A stretch of DNA of 64,000 nucleotides from Apus apus (GCF_020740795.1 NC_067296.1:2891001-2955000), one strand, 5' to 3'; shown: positions 10,969 through 24,444, counted from the stretch's first letter. The notes: generated from the sequence alone by a model not told the origin. A program made the numbers and translations.

Positions 10969-13900
10969 GAGATGAGATGTGACAGGGAAAGAGAAAGTAG
11001 ATGACATTTAAATATAGATCAGTGAGGTGCTGAGGGGGATGGTGGTGTGGGCAGGACCAGGACTGTGCACATGCCCCAGCCATGGTGATCTACAGGCTGG
11101 CAACCCAGGCTCTGGGCTCAGAGGAAACTCTGGCTCTGCCCAGACCTGCCCTCCTGGGAAAAGAGGGGGTCCAGGCAGGAGGTCCCTGCCTCACCCTCCC
11201 ACCCTCTTCTTGCACTGCTCGAGAGCCTGGGAAGGGCAGAGCCACAAGCCTGGCTGGGGCTGGCAGAACCTTGGGGTTCTCCACTCATCTTCCAGTTGCT
11301 CTTGCAGAAGGAGGGTGAGCAGCCATCACCCCTGGCCATCGAGCTGAGCACTGCTGAGCTTCCACACTCTTCGGGGCTCAACACAACCTGTTTCACCTGC
11401 CCGACACGCAGCCTGGATCTACCTTTCCAGCTACAGTGCAGAATTTACTTTGGCATTGTTTTTCTGTTGAAAATAAAACCGAATTGAGGGCAGGATGTTG
11501 TCTTTAACTAGTCTGAGATGACTAATTATTAAACTCATTTTCTAAAGGTTACCATATACAGAAAAGCAATTAGACAGAGATTAAAACAAGTTCAGAAACC
11601 TGATTCATTCTGAAACTATGGTAAACCCAAATCTTGTACTATTTCTGATTTTTAATGACCTCAGGAACATTTTCTTTAACTTAGATGTCAAATGCAATTC
11701 TGAAGTGAGAGATTAAATATATTTCATGCTTTTTTTTTTTGCCTCTTTTTTTTTTTTTTGGTGTGTGTTTTGTTTTGTTTTGTTTTTTTAACATAGTGCA
11801 GTGCACAAATTTCCAGTGCTAATTCTGTTAGTGGATTTGAGCAGACTGGCAGGAGAGATGCAGGGAGAGAGGATCCCAGTTAACCCCTGTGTGGCTGCAC
11901 TCCTCTTGAGCCACAGAGCTGAGCTTTGGGATTTGGGGGGAAAGGGAGGTGAATCTAAGAATGTTGTTCCTTCTCAGGGCTGTTCCCTGCTTGCTCTGGC
12001 CCCCACATGGTGACCCTGAGCTCCCCCTCCCAGGAGGATTTGGCTGCTGTGGGTTTTCTGTAAAAAGCAAGATGGGGTTACAGCTCCATTGGGCTGCTTT
12101 GCTGGCTCCAGTGCTCCCAGGCTGGAAGGATGGAAGTGGGTTTGATGGTCTGCAAATCCCACATGGTGCCGTGGGACGTCCTTCCCTGGCAGGTCTCCAG
12201 AAAAGGAGGAAGAGGCAATTGCTGTGCTGGGTCCCTGTGATAACACAGCAACCATCAGGAGCTCCTTGCTCACAGAACCATCACCATGGCAAGTCTTGCA
12301 AGAGGATGGACATTGAGTAAGGTGGGACAAGCATCCTCCACATGATCATTAGGCTCCTGCCCTACTGCCAGATACAGACAACAGCCCTTTCTGCAGCAGG
12401 AGAAGAGAAGAGTGGCAAGACCAGTCCAGCAGACTATGCCAGTTGAGGCTGTTGGAGTGATGCCCTCAGCTGGGGGACACCAGAGCAGTGGGTCTCCCTG
12501 GGTCCCAGTGGATCTCCACCAAGGAGCCCCATGTGGTGCCCAGCAAAGCTTCCTGGAGAGATGCAGCCATCCCAGCAGAGCACCCAGCTCCAGAGAGCAA
12601 TAGGAGGATGCTGTGCCCTGGCCATGGGGATACCAGGGTGGCTGTGCCAGAGCAAAGGGCTGGGACTTTCCAACCTCCTCTCACCACGCTGGAATGAAGT
12701 CCCACAGGGAATAGCACTTCACTCAGCCAGACCTTTCCCAGCTGAAGTGTCCGGGGTTAAACAAACCATCTGCTCCAACCAGCAAAGCTGCAGGCAGCAG
12801 TGACCCTCAGCCTGGCACGGGGGTTGTCCTATTCCAACTCAAACCAGGCTGCACCAAAACGCCAAGTCTCAGCCAGCTCAGAGCCTGCCATGTCTCTGGC
12901 AGAGGCTGTGAGTGCTCCAGGGATGCACCCTCCTGAGTGTCTTTTCTTCTGCTTCTCAGCAGCTCCTCTGACCTGCTCTTCTCTGCCAGGAGCTAAAACG
13001 CTCACTTTTAAGGAAGAGGGAGCATCCCCACTTTAAAAACCAATGTAAGGTCAACGTGGGATCTCATGTACACTTGTCCCATTCCTGCTTTCTTTGGTGT
13101 CTCTCTGTGACCCCTGGCATGGACCCTCAGTCCCAACCTGAGGGGTCATTTCTGGGACATTCACCTGCTTCAGGTAATATTGAGGTAAATCTCAGCTACT
13201 CCAGGTTGTGAATGGGAGTGAAAGTACATACCTAAGAGGCAGAAAGAAAAATTATGGGAGGATTCTGGTAAAAAATATCACTTTGCTTTTGTTTCTTGGC
13301 TTTATTTCTGCTCCACGGAAGAGGAAAAGAAAAAAAAAAAAAAGGACTTAAGTCCTGAGTGTTTTGTTTGGAGCTTCTAACAGGTCATGAAATTGTACTC
13401 CAAACCTTTCTGTTTTCCCCAGACTGGACAAAGGAGAGAAGCTGTTGCACACAGGAGCAACACCCTGGTCTCATTCTCCATCTCCCAAAGATAGAAGAAG
13501 CCGAGCAATAAACATGCTTAAAAAAAAAACAACAACACAACATCAACTGTTACTGAAGAGTTCCCAAAACACAGCTGCATTATCCAGGAGCTCACGTGGC
13601 AAAGTGCTCCCTCCTCACTTCCCATCCCAGTGCCACCTGCCCCCAGTGCCACCCTCCCCACTGGCACCCTCCCCAGTGTCACCCCTCCTGGCTCAACCCC
13701 CACCTCCCCCTCCTTTCCCCACTGCAGACGTGGCCTGGGGCTGGCAACTAACCCAAGGTAAAATGTAAATGGGTAAAAATCTCATTCCAGGGCCCAATTT
13801 AAAGGGCTCCGTGCCTCATTTTGACATTCCCTAAGCAAAGGTTCTGCTGCTGTCATGTCAGAATGATCTTGCCTGGAGAGAGGTGTCTCAATTTGCTGCT

Positions 13901-16807
13901 GCCACCAGCGACGTGGAGGTGACAACTTCTGCAAAGCAACACAAAACACTCCATCTTTGGGGAAAGGAAGGGTTGCAATGGTCTTCCTTGTTTTTTTTTT
14001 TTGTCTCAGCAATTGATTTTACTTTTCAGGGCCACCCAGAACTGTCTGCAGCTCAGCCAGAGGAGCAGGTTAGTTGCCCATCTCCACCCCAGAGCTCTGC
14101 TGCTGCCCCAGCCTGCTGTCCAGGTGGCAGTGAGGTGAGGAAGGGGAAGCTGTGGGACCTGCTCTGCCACTGCAGTGTCCCAGCTGTCCCCAGAGGGTGG
14201 TGAGGACAGGGCTGGCTCCCGCTGGGTGTGACCGGACGGGGCAGGAGAGGAGGATGCTACAGCTGGGTTACACCTCGGACACGCAGCAGGACCTCGCTCC
14301 AACCGCCGCGGTGCAGCAGGATTTTGCTAAAAAAAGAAAAGTTGCCAGGATTGCACAGGGCCCGTAGCTGGAAGGTTTAACCCTCCCCTGCCCAGCATCC
14401 CAGGTGCCACCAGTTCCCTCCCCGCAGGACACGCTGTCCCCCCCAACAGGGCCTCTTTATTCCAGGTGCGCACTGGCCTCTAGTGGTGCGCAGAGAAATC
14501 CTCTGTGACAGTCCCTGGAGCTGGGCTAGGAACGGGTGCCAGCACAAACGGTGGAGATCATGTCGATATGAACAGATATACCCACACCTACATGTGTCTG
14601 TTTGCTCATCCATCTAGACATCCACCCACATCTTCCTCCTGTTCACCCCCCTCCTTGCACCTTGCAGGTGGTTTCTGTCCCCCCGCTTGAACCGCATGAG
14701 TTTCCTCGTTGCTCCTCTCTGGCAGAAGCAAAACGGGTCCCCGTGAAGCTGAGCAGGGTCATGAAAAACCAGCTGAGCTCCAGAGCCCCGAGAGGCTTTT
14801 GGGGAAGCCACGGCCTGTGCCTTCATGTTGATTGATTGCTCCTCCTGGGTACAAAGGGGCCAAACTTCTGGCTGGCCGCTGGGAAGGAGGCTGTCAAACC
14901 CATCCTTTGTATTGGCTTGAGATTTCAGGCTGAAAAACCAGGTGTCCTCTGAAAATTGTGTTGGTTTTGGCACAGGTGGCATCTAGGAACATTGATTCCA
15001 CCAGAGGTACCTGCCTGTGATGGGAGCAGTGCAGGGACCTGGCAGATCCCAAAAGGGAGAGCTCTGCCAAGTGTGAGGAGCAAACAAGCTCAGGACTACC
15101 AGAGCAAATCAAAGGCTTGGGCTTATTTCTCCTGAAATAAGGAGACTTTCCAACCTGAGTAGCTTTGCTGGGGTCCCTGGCAGCTTTTAATGCGTGTGAA
15201 TGAATTTTTGGGGGGTGGTGAGGCTAATGTTGGGGCTGAGTTGAAGAGCTGGCCCAGCTCCTCTTGAAGGAAGCTCACCAGGGTCAGGACCAGCCCACAG
15301 GGAAGGTTCAAGGTGCTGGACATGACCAGCAGATATAAATGTGGTTGACATGTAGCAGGCAGAGAAGTCCTGCACCTGTCCCAGTGGGTCTCTGTCTCCC
15401 AGCCATCCCAGACATCATTCCCTCACTCCAAAAGCTTTCCCTGTGACAGGGAAGATCTTGGTGTCATTCAGCTCAGCACTGTTGTCCCTCCAAACCCTCC
15501 AGACTAAGGATGAGGTGAGACATGCCAGCCTAAGAAACCAAAAGGCTTCTGTCAAACCACAGCACAACTGTCTGTTTGGATATCACTGTGCCAATTAATT
15601 ATCCTCATTAATCAAAGAGGATGGCCAACTTCACACGGCCTGCTTCAGGTTGCTGCCCAGAGGTGCATACATGACCATGTCTCACACTTGGGTTTCTTCT
15701 GGTCATCTTCTGGTTTCCAAGCCTTTAAACTTAACCCACATCACTCTGAGCTTTTCTCTGCCAACACCAGGACACGAAGGTGATGCAGAACAAAAGCTCA
15801 GTCTTCAGCTCTGACACTTCAGCAAACTGTTCTGGTTCACAAAGCAGCTGCACTTCTGACGAGCTGAACTTTTCACCACCTGAGAGTCCTGTGCAAAAAC
15901 ATTCACCAAGCTCTGCTGGAATTGTATCTTTTTTTTCCAGCTGTACCTGAATTTTTGGTAAAAGTGCAGCTTCAGGAGCTGCAGGTATTAAAAAAAGCAC
16001 TGAATGAAGACTTGCTGGATAACCCTGAGAAGTAAAGAATCCAAAGGATGAAGGATATAGACAGACAGGAAAGATGGGGCTGTCTGCCTAGAAGTTCACA
16101 CCCAAAACTACACTCATGCCACCACGGTCCAAGGACAAGCTGTGATACATCAGACTGATCTGCAGAACTGCTGCAAAACCCCTGAACACCACAAGCAACA
16201 GCAGATAAAAATCTGTGGGTCTCTATAACCTGCTGAACTATTCCACGTTCATCAAAACGTTTGCAATTCTGACAGCAAAAATGTGCCCTGGTAAAACTCA
16301 GGTGTTGCTCACCTCAACACAGAGGTGTCTTTCCTGCGAGGAGAGCTGCAGGTTCTGCTGGAAGGGTTGGGTTGGTGCTCCACAAGAAAGAGCTGGGCCA
16401 CCACAGACATGCACCCACCCGGCCCAAGGGCTGGGGGTTTTGGTGGAGGAAACCCCTGCAACTGGCTGATTTCCACACTTCCACCCTGCAGTGAAACAGC
16501 AAAGCATGGTGATGAACAGAAAATCAGCACTGACCCTTCTGGTCCCACCAGCCTGGCTGGCTTCCCTACCTAGGGCTCTTCCCTGCAGCTTCTTTGTACC
16601 CAACCTGGATTGTTTCTTTAACCAAAAATGTTTGTCTTTGAATAGTTTTGTTCATCTGGTGGCTCACAGTGAGCAGGACCAGAAGAGCCACCCAAGCCCT
16701 GGAGGTGCCACCAGGAGACAAAATGCCATGGGATTGCCCATTCCTGCTTGGTCCCCCCTGTCCTGCTCCCAGCAGCTCCCATGCTTGTAGGAACTTCCCA
16801 AGTAGAC
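10969..16807. other. Gene-free intergenic stretch
   Basis: No gene recognised. The stretch includes T-rich tracts at about 11,731-11,790, an A run near 13,330-13,343, and a locally CpG-richer patch at about 14,200-14,520 that carries a CTCF-like motif (listed separately). Several overlapping open frames of 60-120 codons have no supporting splice structure. Confidence 0.5.
14465..14492 (-). promoter_or_regulatory. CTCF-like motif flanked by an 8-bp direct repeat
   Basis: The reverse complement of 14,474-14,486 reads CCACTAGAGGCCA, which fits the CTCF core (CCASYAGRKGGCR) at 12 of 13 positions. It is bracketed by two direct copies of GGTGCGCA (14,465-14,472 and 14,485-14,492). The patch is more CpG-rich than its surroundings. 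One motif match is weak evidence of occupancy. Confidence 0.25.
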
Positions 16808-17290
16808 TCATAGAGTCATCAGGGTTGGAAGGGACCTCTGGGGAAAAGGGTTGGAAAGGACCTTTAAGGAAAGGCTGGATGTGGCACTTAGTGCCATGGT
16901 CTAGCCAATGTGGTGGTGTTAGGTCATAAGCTGGACTTGATGATCTTGGAGGTCTTTTCCAGCCTCCATAATTCTGTGATTCTGGGATCATCTAGTCCAA
17001 CCCTGCTGCCAGAGCAGGATCACCTGCAGTAGATCCCACAGGAACACATCCAGATGGGTTTGGAGGGTCTCCAGGGATGGAGATTCTACAACATCCCTTG
17101 GCAGCCTGTCCCAGGGCTCTGTTACCCTCACAGTAAAAAAGCTTTTCCTCATGTTTAACATGAACCTCCTGTGCTCCAGCTTGTGCTCATTGCCCCTTGT
17201 CCTGTCATTGGACACTGGAAAAGAGATTGGACCCATCCTCCTGACACTCCCTGCAGATATTTATAAGCATTTATGAGATCAGCTTCCCAG
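16808..17290 (-). mobile_element. CR1 LINE fragment, antisense, interrupted by another CR1
   Basis: A reverse-orientation CR1 whose tail begins with CTCATAGAGTCATCAGGGTT and whose body resumes at about 16,981-16,987 with GGATCATCTAGTCCAACC. It continues to the TATTTATAAGCATTTATGAG region near 17,280. The two halves join correctly once the + strand element at 16,843-16,980 is removed, so this copy was present first. It sits head-to-head with the + strand copy at 17,452. Confidence 0.88.
16843..16980 (+). mobile_element. Nested CR1 LINE fragment inside an older CR1
   Basis: A roughly 138-bp sense CR1 3' end. It contains CTGGATGTGGCACTTAGTGC and a GATGATCTTGGAGGTCTTTT motif and ends in ATTCTGTGATT. 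The hexamer TCTGGG occurs on both sides (16,837-16,842 and 16,981-16,986), consistent with a short target-site duplication, although the terminal repeats make the exact edge ambiguous. It shares its subfamily with the copy at 42,939. Confidence 0.8.
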
Positions 17291-17451
17291 TCTCTGGGTG
17301 AGTTTGCTTGAAATTAGTCATGGGCTCTAAAAGCTCTGTGGGGGACTGACAGACAGATGGCAGAAAGACAAACAGGCAGCTGGCATGACTGCAGCACATC
17401 CCTGCCTCAGGAAACCAAGGAAAGGACGGGGTTTTCTCTTCCCCCCCTCTG

Positions 17452-17971
17452 CTGCCTTAGTGAGGCCACATCTGGAATCTTTTGTCCAGTTCTGGGCCCC
17501 TCAGTTCCAGAAGGACAGGGAACTGCTTGGAAGAGCCCAGAGCAGAGCCACAGAGATGATGGAGTGGAACATCTCCCTGATGAGGAAAGGCTGAGGGAGC
17601 TGGGGCTCTTGAGCTTGAAGGAGACTGAGGGGAGACCTCATCAGTGTTTACAAATATGGAAAGGGGGAGTGTCAGGAGGACAGAGCCAGGCTTTGTTCAG
17701 TGATGTCCAGTGACAGGACAAGGGGCAATGGGTGCAAACTGGAACACAGGAGGTTCCATGTGAATATCAGGAAGAACTTCTTTCCTGTGAGAGTGACAGA
17801 GCCCTGGGACAGGCTGCCCAGAGAGGCTGTGGAGTCTCCTTCTCTGGAGACATTCAAACCCACCTGGACATGTTCCTGTGTGCTGTGCTCTGGGTGACCC
17901 TGCTCTGGCAGGGGGGTTGGGCTGGGTGATCTTTCCAGGTCCCTTCCAACCCCTGAGATTCTGTGATTCTG
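17452..17971 (+). mobile_element. CR1 LINE 3'-end fragment
   Basis: A sense CR1 copy of about 520 bp from a CAGTTCTGGGCCCCTCAGTT block through AGCCCTGGGACAGGCTGCCC to the tail GAGATTCTGTGATTCTG. Its last 300 bp match, in reverse, the element at 16,981-17,290, giving a diverged inverted repeat with a spacer of only about 160 bp. Confidence 0.92.
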
Positions 17972-20900
17972 TTTGTTGTCTGAAGGTGCTTCAGAAGGGG
18001 CTCAATGCAGCCAGCACTGGACCCCAGGGTCCTCTCCCACCAGTTCAAGGGGAGCTGGCAGAGATGAGAGGACAGGGGAACAAGGGCCAGACAGCCAGAT
18101 ACATGAGGAAATCAGAAAGGCTCTGAAAAACACAAAGAGATTGCAGCCTTGCTTGAGAAAACTCCAGGATCTCCAGGGCAGAGCATGTGCTGGGGCAAAC
18201 GTGGACAAGGAGAAAGGAGATTTTCTCTTGCCCCTTCATCCTGTGAGAAGCCAAGGATGGGCGACAGAGAGAGGGTCATGGTGGAAGACCCAACCCCAGC
18301 ATTAACCCCCTCTCTAATGGGAGGAGATTGGAGCTCCCCAGAAAACCTCATGTGCTGCCATAAAGATTTCTGCTTAGCAGCCAAGGTAAAACCAATCAGG
18401 AGTCCTTGATCCAGGCCCAGCAAGGACAGATTTATTTTTCCCACATGGTAAAACAGGACAAAAAAAAAAAAAAAAAAGGAAAATCAGAAAATGTTTTGAC
18501 TGCCTTGGAAACATTTTGACTTCCCCCAGAGAAACTCCCGTGAGTGTCTGGACATTATTTAATATTGAAAACATATTTTGTGCCTTGGTAGTTTGAATTG
18601 TCACCCACAGGTGCCATCTGAAAACAAAAGGGGGAAAGTTTTGCTTTGGAAATTCTGAACCCATTTTTTGGATTTTTTTTTTCTTTTTTTTTTTTTTTTG
18701 ACAGCTACCAAGCGAAACATTTTGTTTAAAAAAATGCCTAAACAAAATATTTTGACATGTTCAAAATGTTCTCCTCTTCTCTTTAGCCCAAACACATGGC
18801 TGCATTCAAAGCTCACTCACGGTTCCCTTCAGCCCTCCCAAACCCCCCGGGTTTGCTGACTTTCCTGCTGGTGCAGGAACCCTGTGGGTTGAGACACGGG
18901 CAGGGAGGATGGGGGGAATCCAGGTGGGGTTTGAGGAGAAGGAAAAATGAGGGGGGAAGCAGCTTATTGGGTGCCAGGAGGATGGTGAGGAGATGATGGG
19001 GAGAAGCTGGGAGAGGGCGAGGGGCTCCTGGCAGGGATGGAGAGGAGCAGCTTCCCAGGTGGGGCTCAGGAGGTGGCACAGAGGGATCATCACAGGTGCT
19101 GATGGGCAGAGGAGCCTGCCCAGAATGGGGCCAGACACAGCTTTTGTGCCCACCACCTGTGGAAAAGGAAGATCCATCCCTGCTGCCCACCATGCCAGGC
19201 AGACCCTTGGATGTGTGCCCTGGACTGTGAGTCCCTTTCTCTCAATGCATTAAAACTCCCAGCAGTGAGCTCTGCTCAAGCTTTCCCCTGTGGAGAAGAT
19301 GGGGGGAAAAAAAAAACAACCCAAAATAGCCACATCTGTGAGGCTCTATTGATGCTGCTTCCCAGCAGCCCTGCCCTGCTGCCACACACACCACCCCAGC
19401 ACAGGAACAGTGAGCAGGGACGTGGCTCCAGCCACTGCAGGAAGCTGTGGCTTCCCACCTCTCCACCCAGGAGCCTGAGCAGGGTGAGTGAGTCTCTTCA
19501 CCGTGTGTGGTGGCTGGGAAGGATGGAGCTGCCTGCATTCTGGGCTGCAGAGCCTGACCATGTGCTTCCACCTCTCCAGGCTGGCCATGACTATGGGGGT
19601 GATAACTGGGGCTGGATGGGAGATTCCTGCAGACATCCTCAGGGTGAGCAGGGCTGGGAGCTGTGGGGCTGCTGGTGCAGGGCTCCAGCTAAGCCAAGTG
19701 AGGAGTCAAACCTGCAGCCTGAGTTCAAGAGGGAGGTGTCTGCAAAGCATTTACCCTTGTGGGTGCCATCCACCCCTGTTCCCATGGCAAAGGAACAAGC
19801 ACAGTACATACTAGGGGCATCATCAGCACCGGATGACGTCTCATTGTGCCTGTATTTCCTGTTATTTTACCAGAGTTGCATGTGGATTCCTTGGTGATTC
19901 GTGGGTTCATGACCTTCTCAGGTACTACATTACTGGGGACACTGTGAGCAGCTGCTATAATTAGTGATTGATTTCTTGAATTCAGTAGCACAGGCACCAG
20001 GTCAGGCTGCTGAGCCAGGTCAGCCGTGCACAGACCACAGGCTGGCCAGAGGCAACGCTGCACCTTCCACACCTCCTCTCAAGTCTCCCTGGTTTGCAGC
20101 AAGGGTGTAAAGACACATGATGGGAAGGTGCTGTGGGGCTCCAGGAACCCTGAAAGGCCCATGTCCACACTGGTGACAGCCTCTCTGAGTTCTGCTCCCA
20201 TCACAGCTGGAGTTGTCCCACCCCAACAACAACCACCTGTGGCCAGCACATCCCACAACATAACAGCCCCTGGAGGCCCATGATGGAGAACTCCCTGTGT
20301 CTGCAAGTGCAGAAAAAAAGAGGATGCTGAGAGGACAGCAAGAATAGGAGTTTGGTGGACGCTACTGAGGGATGGGGGTGGTTTTTTATGTTTTCAGTAT
20401 CACCAGTGGAAGATGACTTGGAAGGCCAGAATTTGAGCCTGACCTCATCCCAAGGTATCTAATGAAGATCACCCAGACTGACAGTGAAGAAGAAAAGATT
20501 TGGAGAAATCCAGTGGACTCCCTCAGAACAAAGACAATTACTGTCTCCTGAAGTGTGGGGGGAAACTCCCTGTTGGTCAAGCTAGATGAAGGCTCTGCAG
20601 AAAGCTCTTAAGCCAAGAGGTGACCAGGCGGGTCAACCCCAGAAGATTTAAAGGGACCCTGATTTCCAAAAAGTGCAGACCAGGCCTCCAGCTTTACCCT
20701 CCACCACCTCTTTGGGGCTATCTGGCACCTTTGGTGCCTTTCACACAACATAACATGGGGTGGGGTCTTCTGGGCAGGACTCAGCAGCTCTCCATCTTGA
20801 CCATGCTATTACCAGACCACTTTCACCAGCAGAACTTCTAGCCCAACAGTTTATCCTCACATCAAGAGCACAGAGCTGCACAGATGGAGGATTTCAAGGG

Positions 20901-23133
20901 GAAATTATTTAGATAAGAGATTATCAGGTATACTTTGATGTCAGCTGAGCTTATGGGCTTAATGCAGAATGATGAATCACTCCTCCAAATATGTATGATT
21001 TTCCCTGGAGGCATTGTCCTGGGAAGTTTATTTCCCTCTGAAGGGCTTTGTAAATCATTTGTAACAAATAATCCACAGTATTGCCAACCTCACATGTTCT
21101 GAAACCCGGAATCATGTGTCAGGAGATTGGCCTAAAAGTCATGAGATCTTTCTTTTCTAGTAGTTTGAGGAGGTGGACCTTCCTCTGCTTTCTGACCCTT
21201 TCTTGATTGCTTTCATTTTTCAAGCTTTCCTCTCCACTCTCCACTCCTGGCTGTGTACCATACACAGATATATATTTTATGTCTATTTGGTTATTTATTT
21301 CTTTCTTTAAAGGAAGCTGGTGTTCTCCTGAGACCTCTCGACTCCTGGACCTGGACCTTTCGAACCAGAGCAGCACATTCCTTACTGGCTTCTCCTGTTC
21401 TCATGGTGCTGGAGAGCACCATTGCCCCACAAGCATTTACCACCCAAGCACAGACACCAAACTGTCCCCCCCAGCAGTGCCCAGCATGGAGCTGCTCGTT
21501 GGGTCTGATATCCCACTTCCCCAGTGGGGAACCCAGCATGGACACCCCTGCTCTCTGGCATCTCTGTCCCTGGCTTTTTACAAACAGCAGTGGATTTTCT
21601 GGGGTTTATCTAGGACAGGGGGTTTATCCTGTGTTGCCTCTTTGGCTTATGTCCTCTTTCAAGGGTCTGTGGGGTGATTTTGGCCATAGGTCCCATTTTG
21701 CACTCCAAGGAACAGACACAGAGAGACTCAAAGGCCAAGTGTGGCTGAAGCCAAGACAGCAGTTTCCTTGCTGGGGGTGTTGTACCCCCCCTGCCTGGGG
21801 ACAGTCCTGCCTCACTGTTTCTCTCCCACCTTCTGCACTGCTCCCTCTCACCCCAACCTTGGTGGTCTCAAATCTTTCTGCTTTCCCCAGTTTCACTTCT
21901 AGGCAGCCCTTCTTGGTGCCCTTTTCAGCCATTCTTTGCAGCAGAGGTATATTCACTCCCACCTAGGAGGTAACCATGAACAAAGCTTGATGGCCAGAAG
22001 ATTGGAGACCAGACTGTCAACCACCTCTGGCACAGCAGATCCTTTGGCCACCTCCATGTCCAGCCTGTGCTTTTGTGGCATCAAGATCCATCCTTTCTTG
22101 AAACAAGGTTGCTGGAGGAGACCCTCATCAGCAGCTCTCTCCGAAGCAAGATGAGCTGCAGCAACGGTTGTGACAGGAGGTGTCATGGGAAAGGTCACAG
22201 CTAGGCCAGGGCTCCTCACAACCAAATTCAGGGCCCGAGGGCTCAGGAGCTTTCTGAAATACTGGAGATCACAGGTGCTGTGACAGCAAATGTTCACCAT
22301 CTCAGTGGTCATTAGTGGGGAAGAGCTTGTGCCGAGCGAAGGCTGCAGCCGTTTGCTGCCCCTATCTGATCATCTCCCACGATAGGTGCTCAGCCCTATC
22401 TGATCCAGCAGTTATTGAAAACTCAGCTGAATGTGACTGGGATCATTTTTCAGGGTTTTCACGTTGCTGTTTAACCACGGTGAAAATTAAAGAGCCAACT
22501 GTGGAACAGGAGAAAGCGCTGTACTTTCACTATGACAGTTGCTGGTAATGAGATATTTATTAATGTTCATTTCTTCTTAAAGGAAACAAACCAAACCCAA
22601 TCCTTTATCTCTCCCTCAGTGTTTAAGTTATGAGTAACACAGGAAGCTATTAGGCCATGAGACAGCAAATACACCCTGCATGGGGGCCTGTGGGTGTAGG
22701 AGATACAGAGATATAAACCAAGATAGATCAAATCACTCCCATTTACCTTGAGCTTTCTGCAACTCTTGAAATGATGTAGGGATCTAAAGATGCTTTGTCT
22801 TTTTTATGAGAAAAGCAGCTGTGATTTAGCAGTTTAATCACTTCTGTCACAAAGAAATGCAAAACAAAGCCCATCACCAGGATATCGGGGGTTTTTTTCA
22901 AAGCTGTGTTTGGTTTCCCATCAGTAAGGAAAGATTTTAACTTCTAATGGTGGGCTGAGACAGACACGTACTAAATAAAGCCAGGGTTCAGCCAGTGACC
23001 AGGCTCAGGTCAGCCTTCCAAAACTGCTGCCCTACTAAGGGCTTTGTAATGGTGTTCATGGCCAAAACCTGCTGATTGTGGCTGCTCAGTAGGTCTTCAT
23101 AGGCAGCTGCTGAATTGAAGACTTCCTGGGGGT
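17972..23133. other. Gene-free intergenic stretch
   Basis: No exon or RNA gene recognised. Open frames up to 237 codons (19,211-19,897; 21,253-21,966) show no domain that I recognise and have no conserved splice context. An AT-rich block at 18,450-18,790 has A and T homopolymers and repeated words like AACATTTTGAC. AT-rich unique segments at 20,890-21,110 and 22,550-22,960 could be regulatory. Confidence 0.5.
18450..18790. repeat. AT-rich block, possible old DNA transposon remnant
   Basis: The block contains an A run (about 18,461-18,478), a T-rich run (about 18,668-18,700), and variants of one word in both orientations (AAAATGTTTTGAC, AACATTTTGAC, AATATTTTGACATG). A short inverted repeat at 18,717-18,728 and 18,739-18,750 (11 of 12 positions paired) lies inside. 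I cannot name a family, and simple AT richness could produce the same pattern. Confidence 0.25.
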
Positions 23134-23268
23134 GATCAAGGGCAGGTTGGATGGGATTCTGAGCAAGCTGGCCTAGTGGGAGGTGACCCTGCCCACGAAC
23201 GGGCATTGGAACTAGATGATCTTTAAGGTCCCTTCTAACCCAAACCATTCCATGATTTGGTGATTTGG
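23134..23268 (+). mobile_element. CR1 LINE short 3'-end fragment
   Basis: About 135 bp of CR1 3' end, beginning at GGCAGGTTGGATGGGATTCT and running through TAGATGATCTTTAAGGTCCC to ATTCCATGATTTGGTGATTT. The diverged tail suggests an older copy than the one at 5,825. Confidence 0.88.
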
Positions 23269-24444
23269 GATTTGACTAATGAAGAGCTGCCTTCGGGCAG
23301 GATTTGGCTCACAAGTTTTTGCCCCACGGTGACTCCCTGCATGACCTTGCTCAACCTGCAGGACCCAAGCCCTGGCTGCTGGAGCTCTCTGGCACTGGCA
23401 GCTGGTGCAGACGCCCTGTGCTCTGCAGCCTGAACTCACTCCCACGCTCTGGACTTGCAAACTCCTGCTCTGCTCACAGGCACTGGGGTGCAATGACATT
23501 CGTTTCTTCAGAAGAAAATGCAATGAAGTAATTCTTTCCCTTGTCATGATAATCATGCCCATGTGACTTATGAGCAGGGCTAGAAACTTCACAGACCTCT
23601 GCCAAGGAAACTGTGGGTCTCACCAAACCATGCCAGCACTGCTCCCACCCCAACCCCAGCTCCCTTAGTCAAGTGATTTCCTGGCTGCCCAGCTCTAGCT
23701 CCAGCTACTCACAAGTTTTGGGATCCTTGTCATAGACCCCTTCCCATGCCCTCTTCCTTGCTGCAGCCCAGCTCTCCTGCTCAGTACTTTGGAAAGGGCC
23801 ATGGAGCATCCAAGGGAACCCACCTCCCAGCCATGGCCAGTGCAGATGGGAGATGCAAGACTATTAGTAGCCCCCTGAGGCTAAGTGGGAGTTCTCCAAA
23901 GGTTTGTGACACAGCCAAACTGGGGCATGTGTGCCTAGGAACAGCAAAACCTCCCCACAGCAAAGCGTCCATCCCTTCCCAGGCTCCAAACCTTGCCTCA
24001 CCTTCCCAAAGAAAGGGCCACCAGTTCATTATGGTTTCATAATGCATCTCTTTCTCCTACGCCTTCACAACGATGGTCAAAGGATCCTAAGCTCACATGC
24101 TGCTGCCAGCCCAGAAAAGAGGGGTTACACAAGAGCTGGAAGCTTTTTTTCCTTGGTAGCCCTTTTTATGACCCATTTTTTAATTTAATATTTGCTGGCT
24201 TTGATGTATGACTGCACTGCCCAGTGTCAGGCCCTGGCAGTGCAGTACAAGCTCTTGCTGTGCTGGTTGCTGGACAGGAGTCCAGCAAGACTCAAGACCA
24301 AGACTGAAAAGGGAAAAGTCTTCATGGGACTTCTGAGACAAAGTCACCCACTGCCACTTCTTAAGATGAACAAGGGTTTCCCAAATGGGAACTGCCTGGG
24401 TTTGTCAGTGGACCTCAAATCACTTAGGTAGAAGCACAACATAG

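Noticed and set aside
19211-19897. 228-codon open frame
   Set aside because: No recognisable domain, no splice context, and GC-rich sequence where long frames arise by chance.
21253-21966. 237-codon open frame
   Set aside because: No recognisable domain; overlapped by other frames of similar length on both strands.
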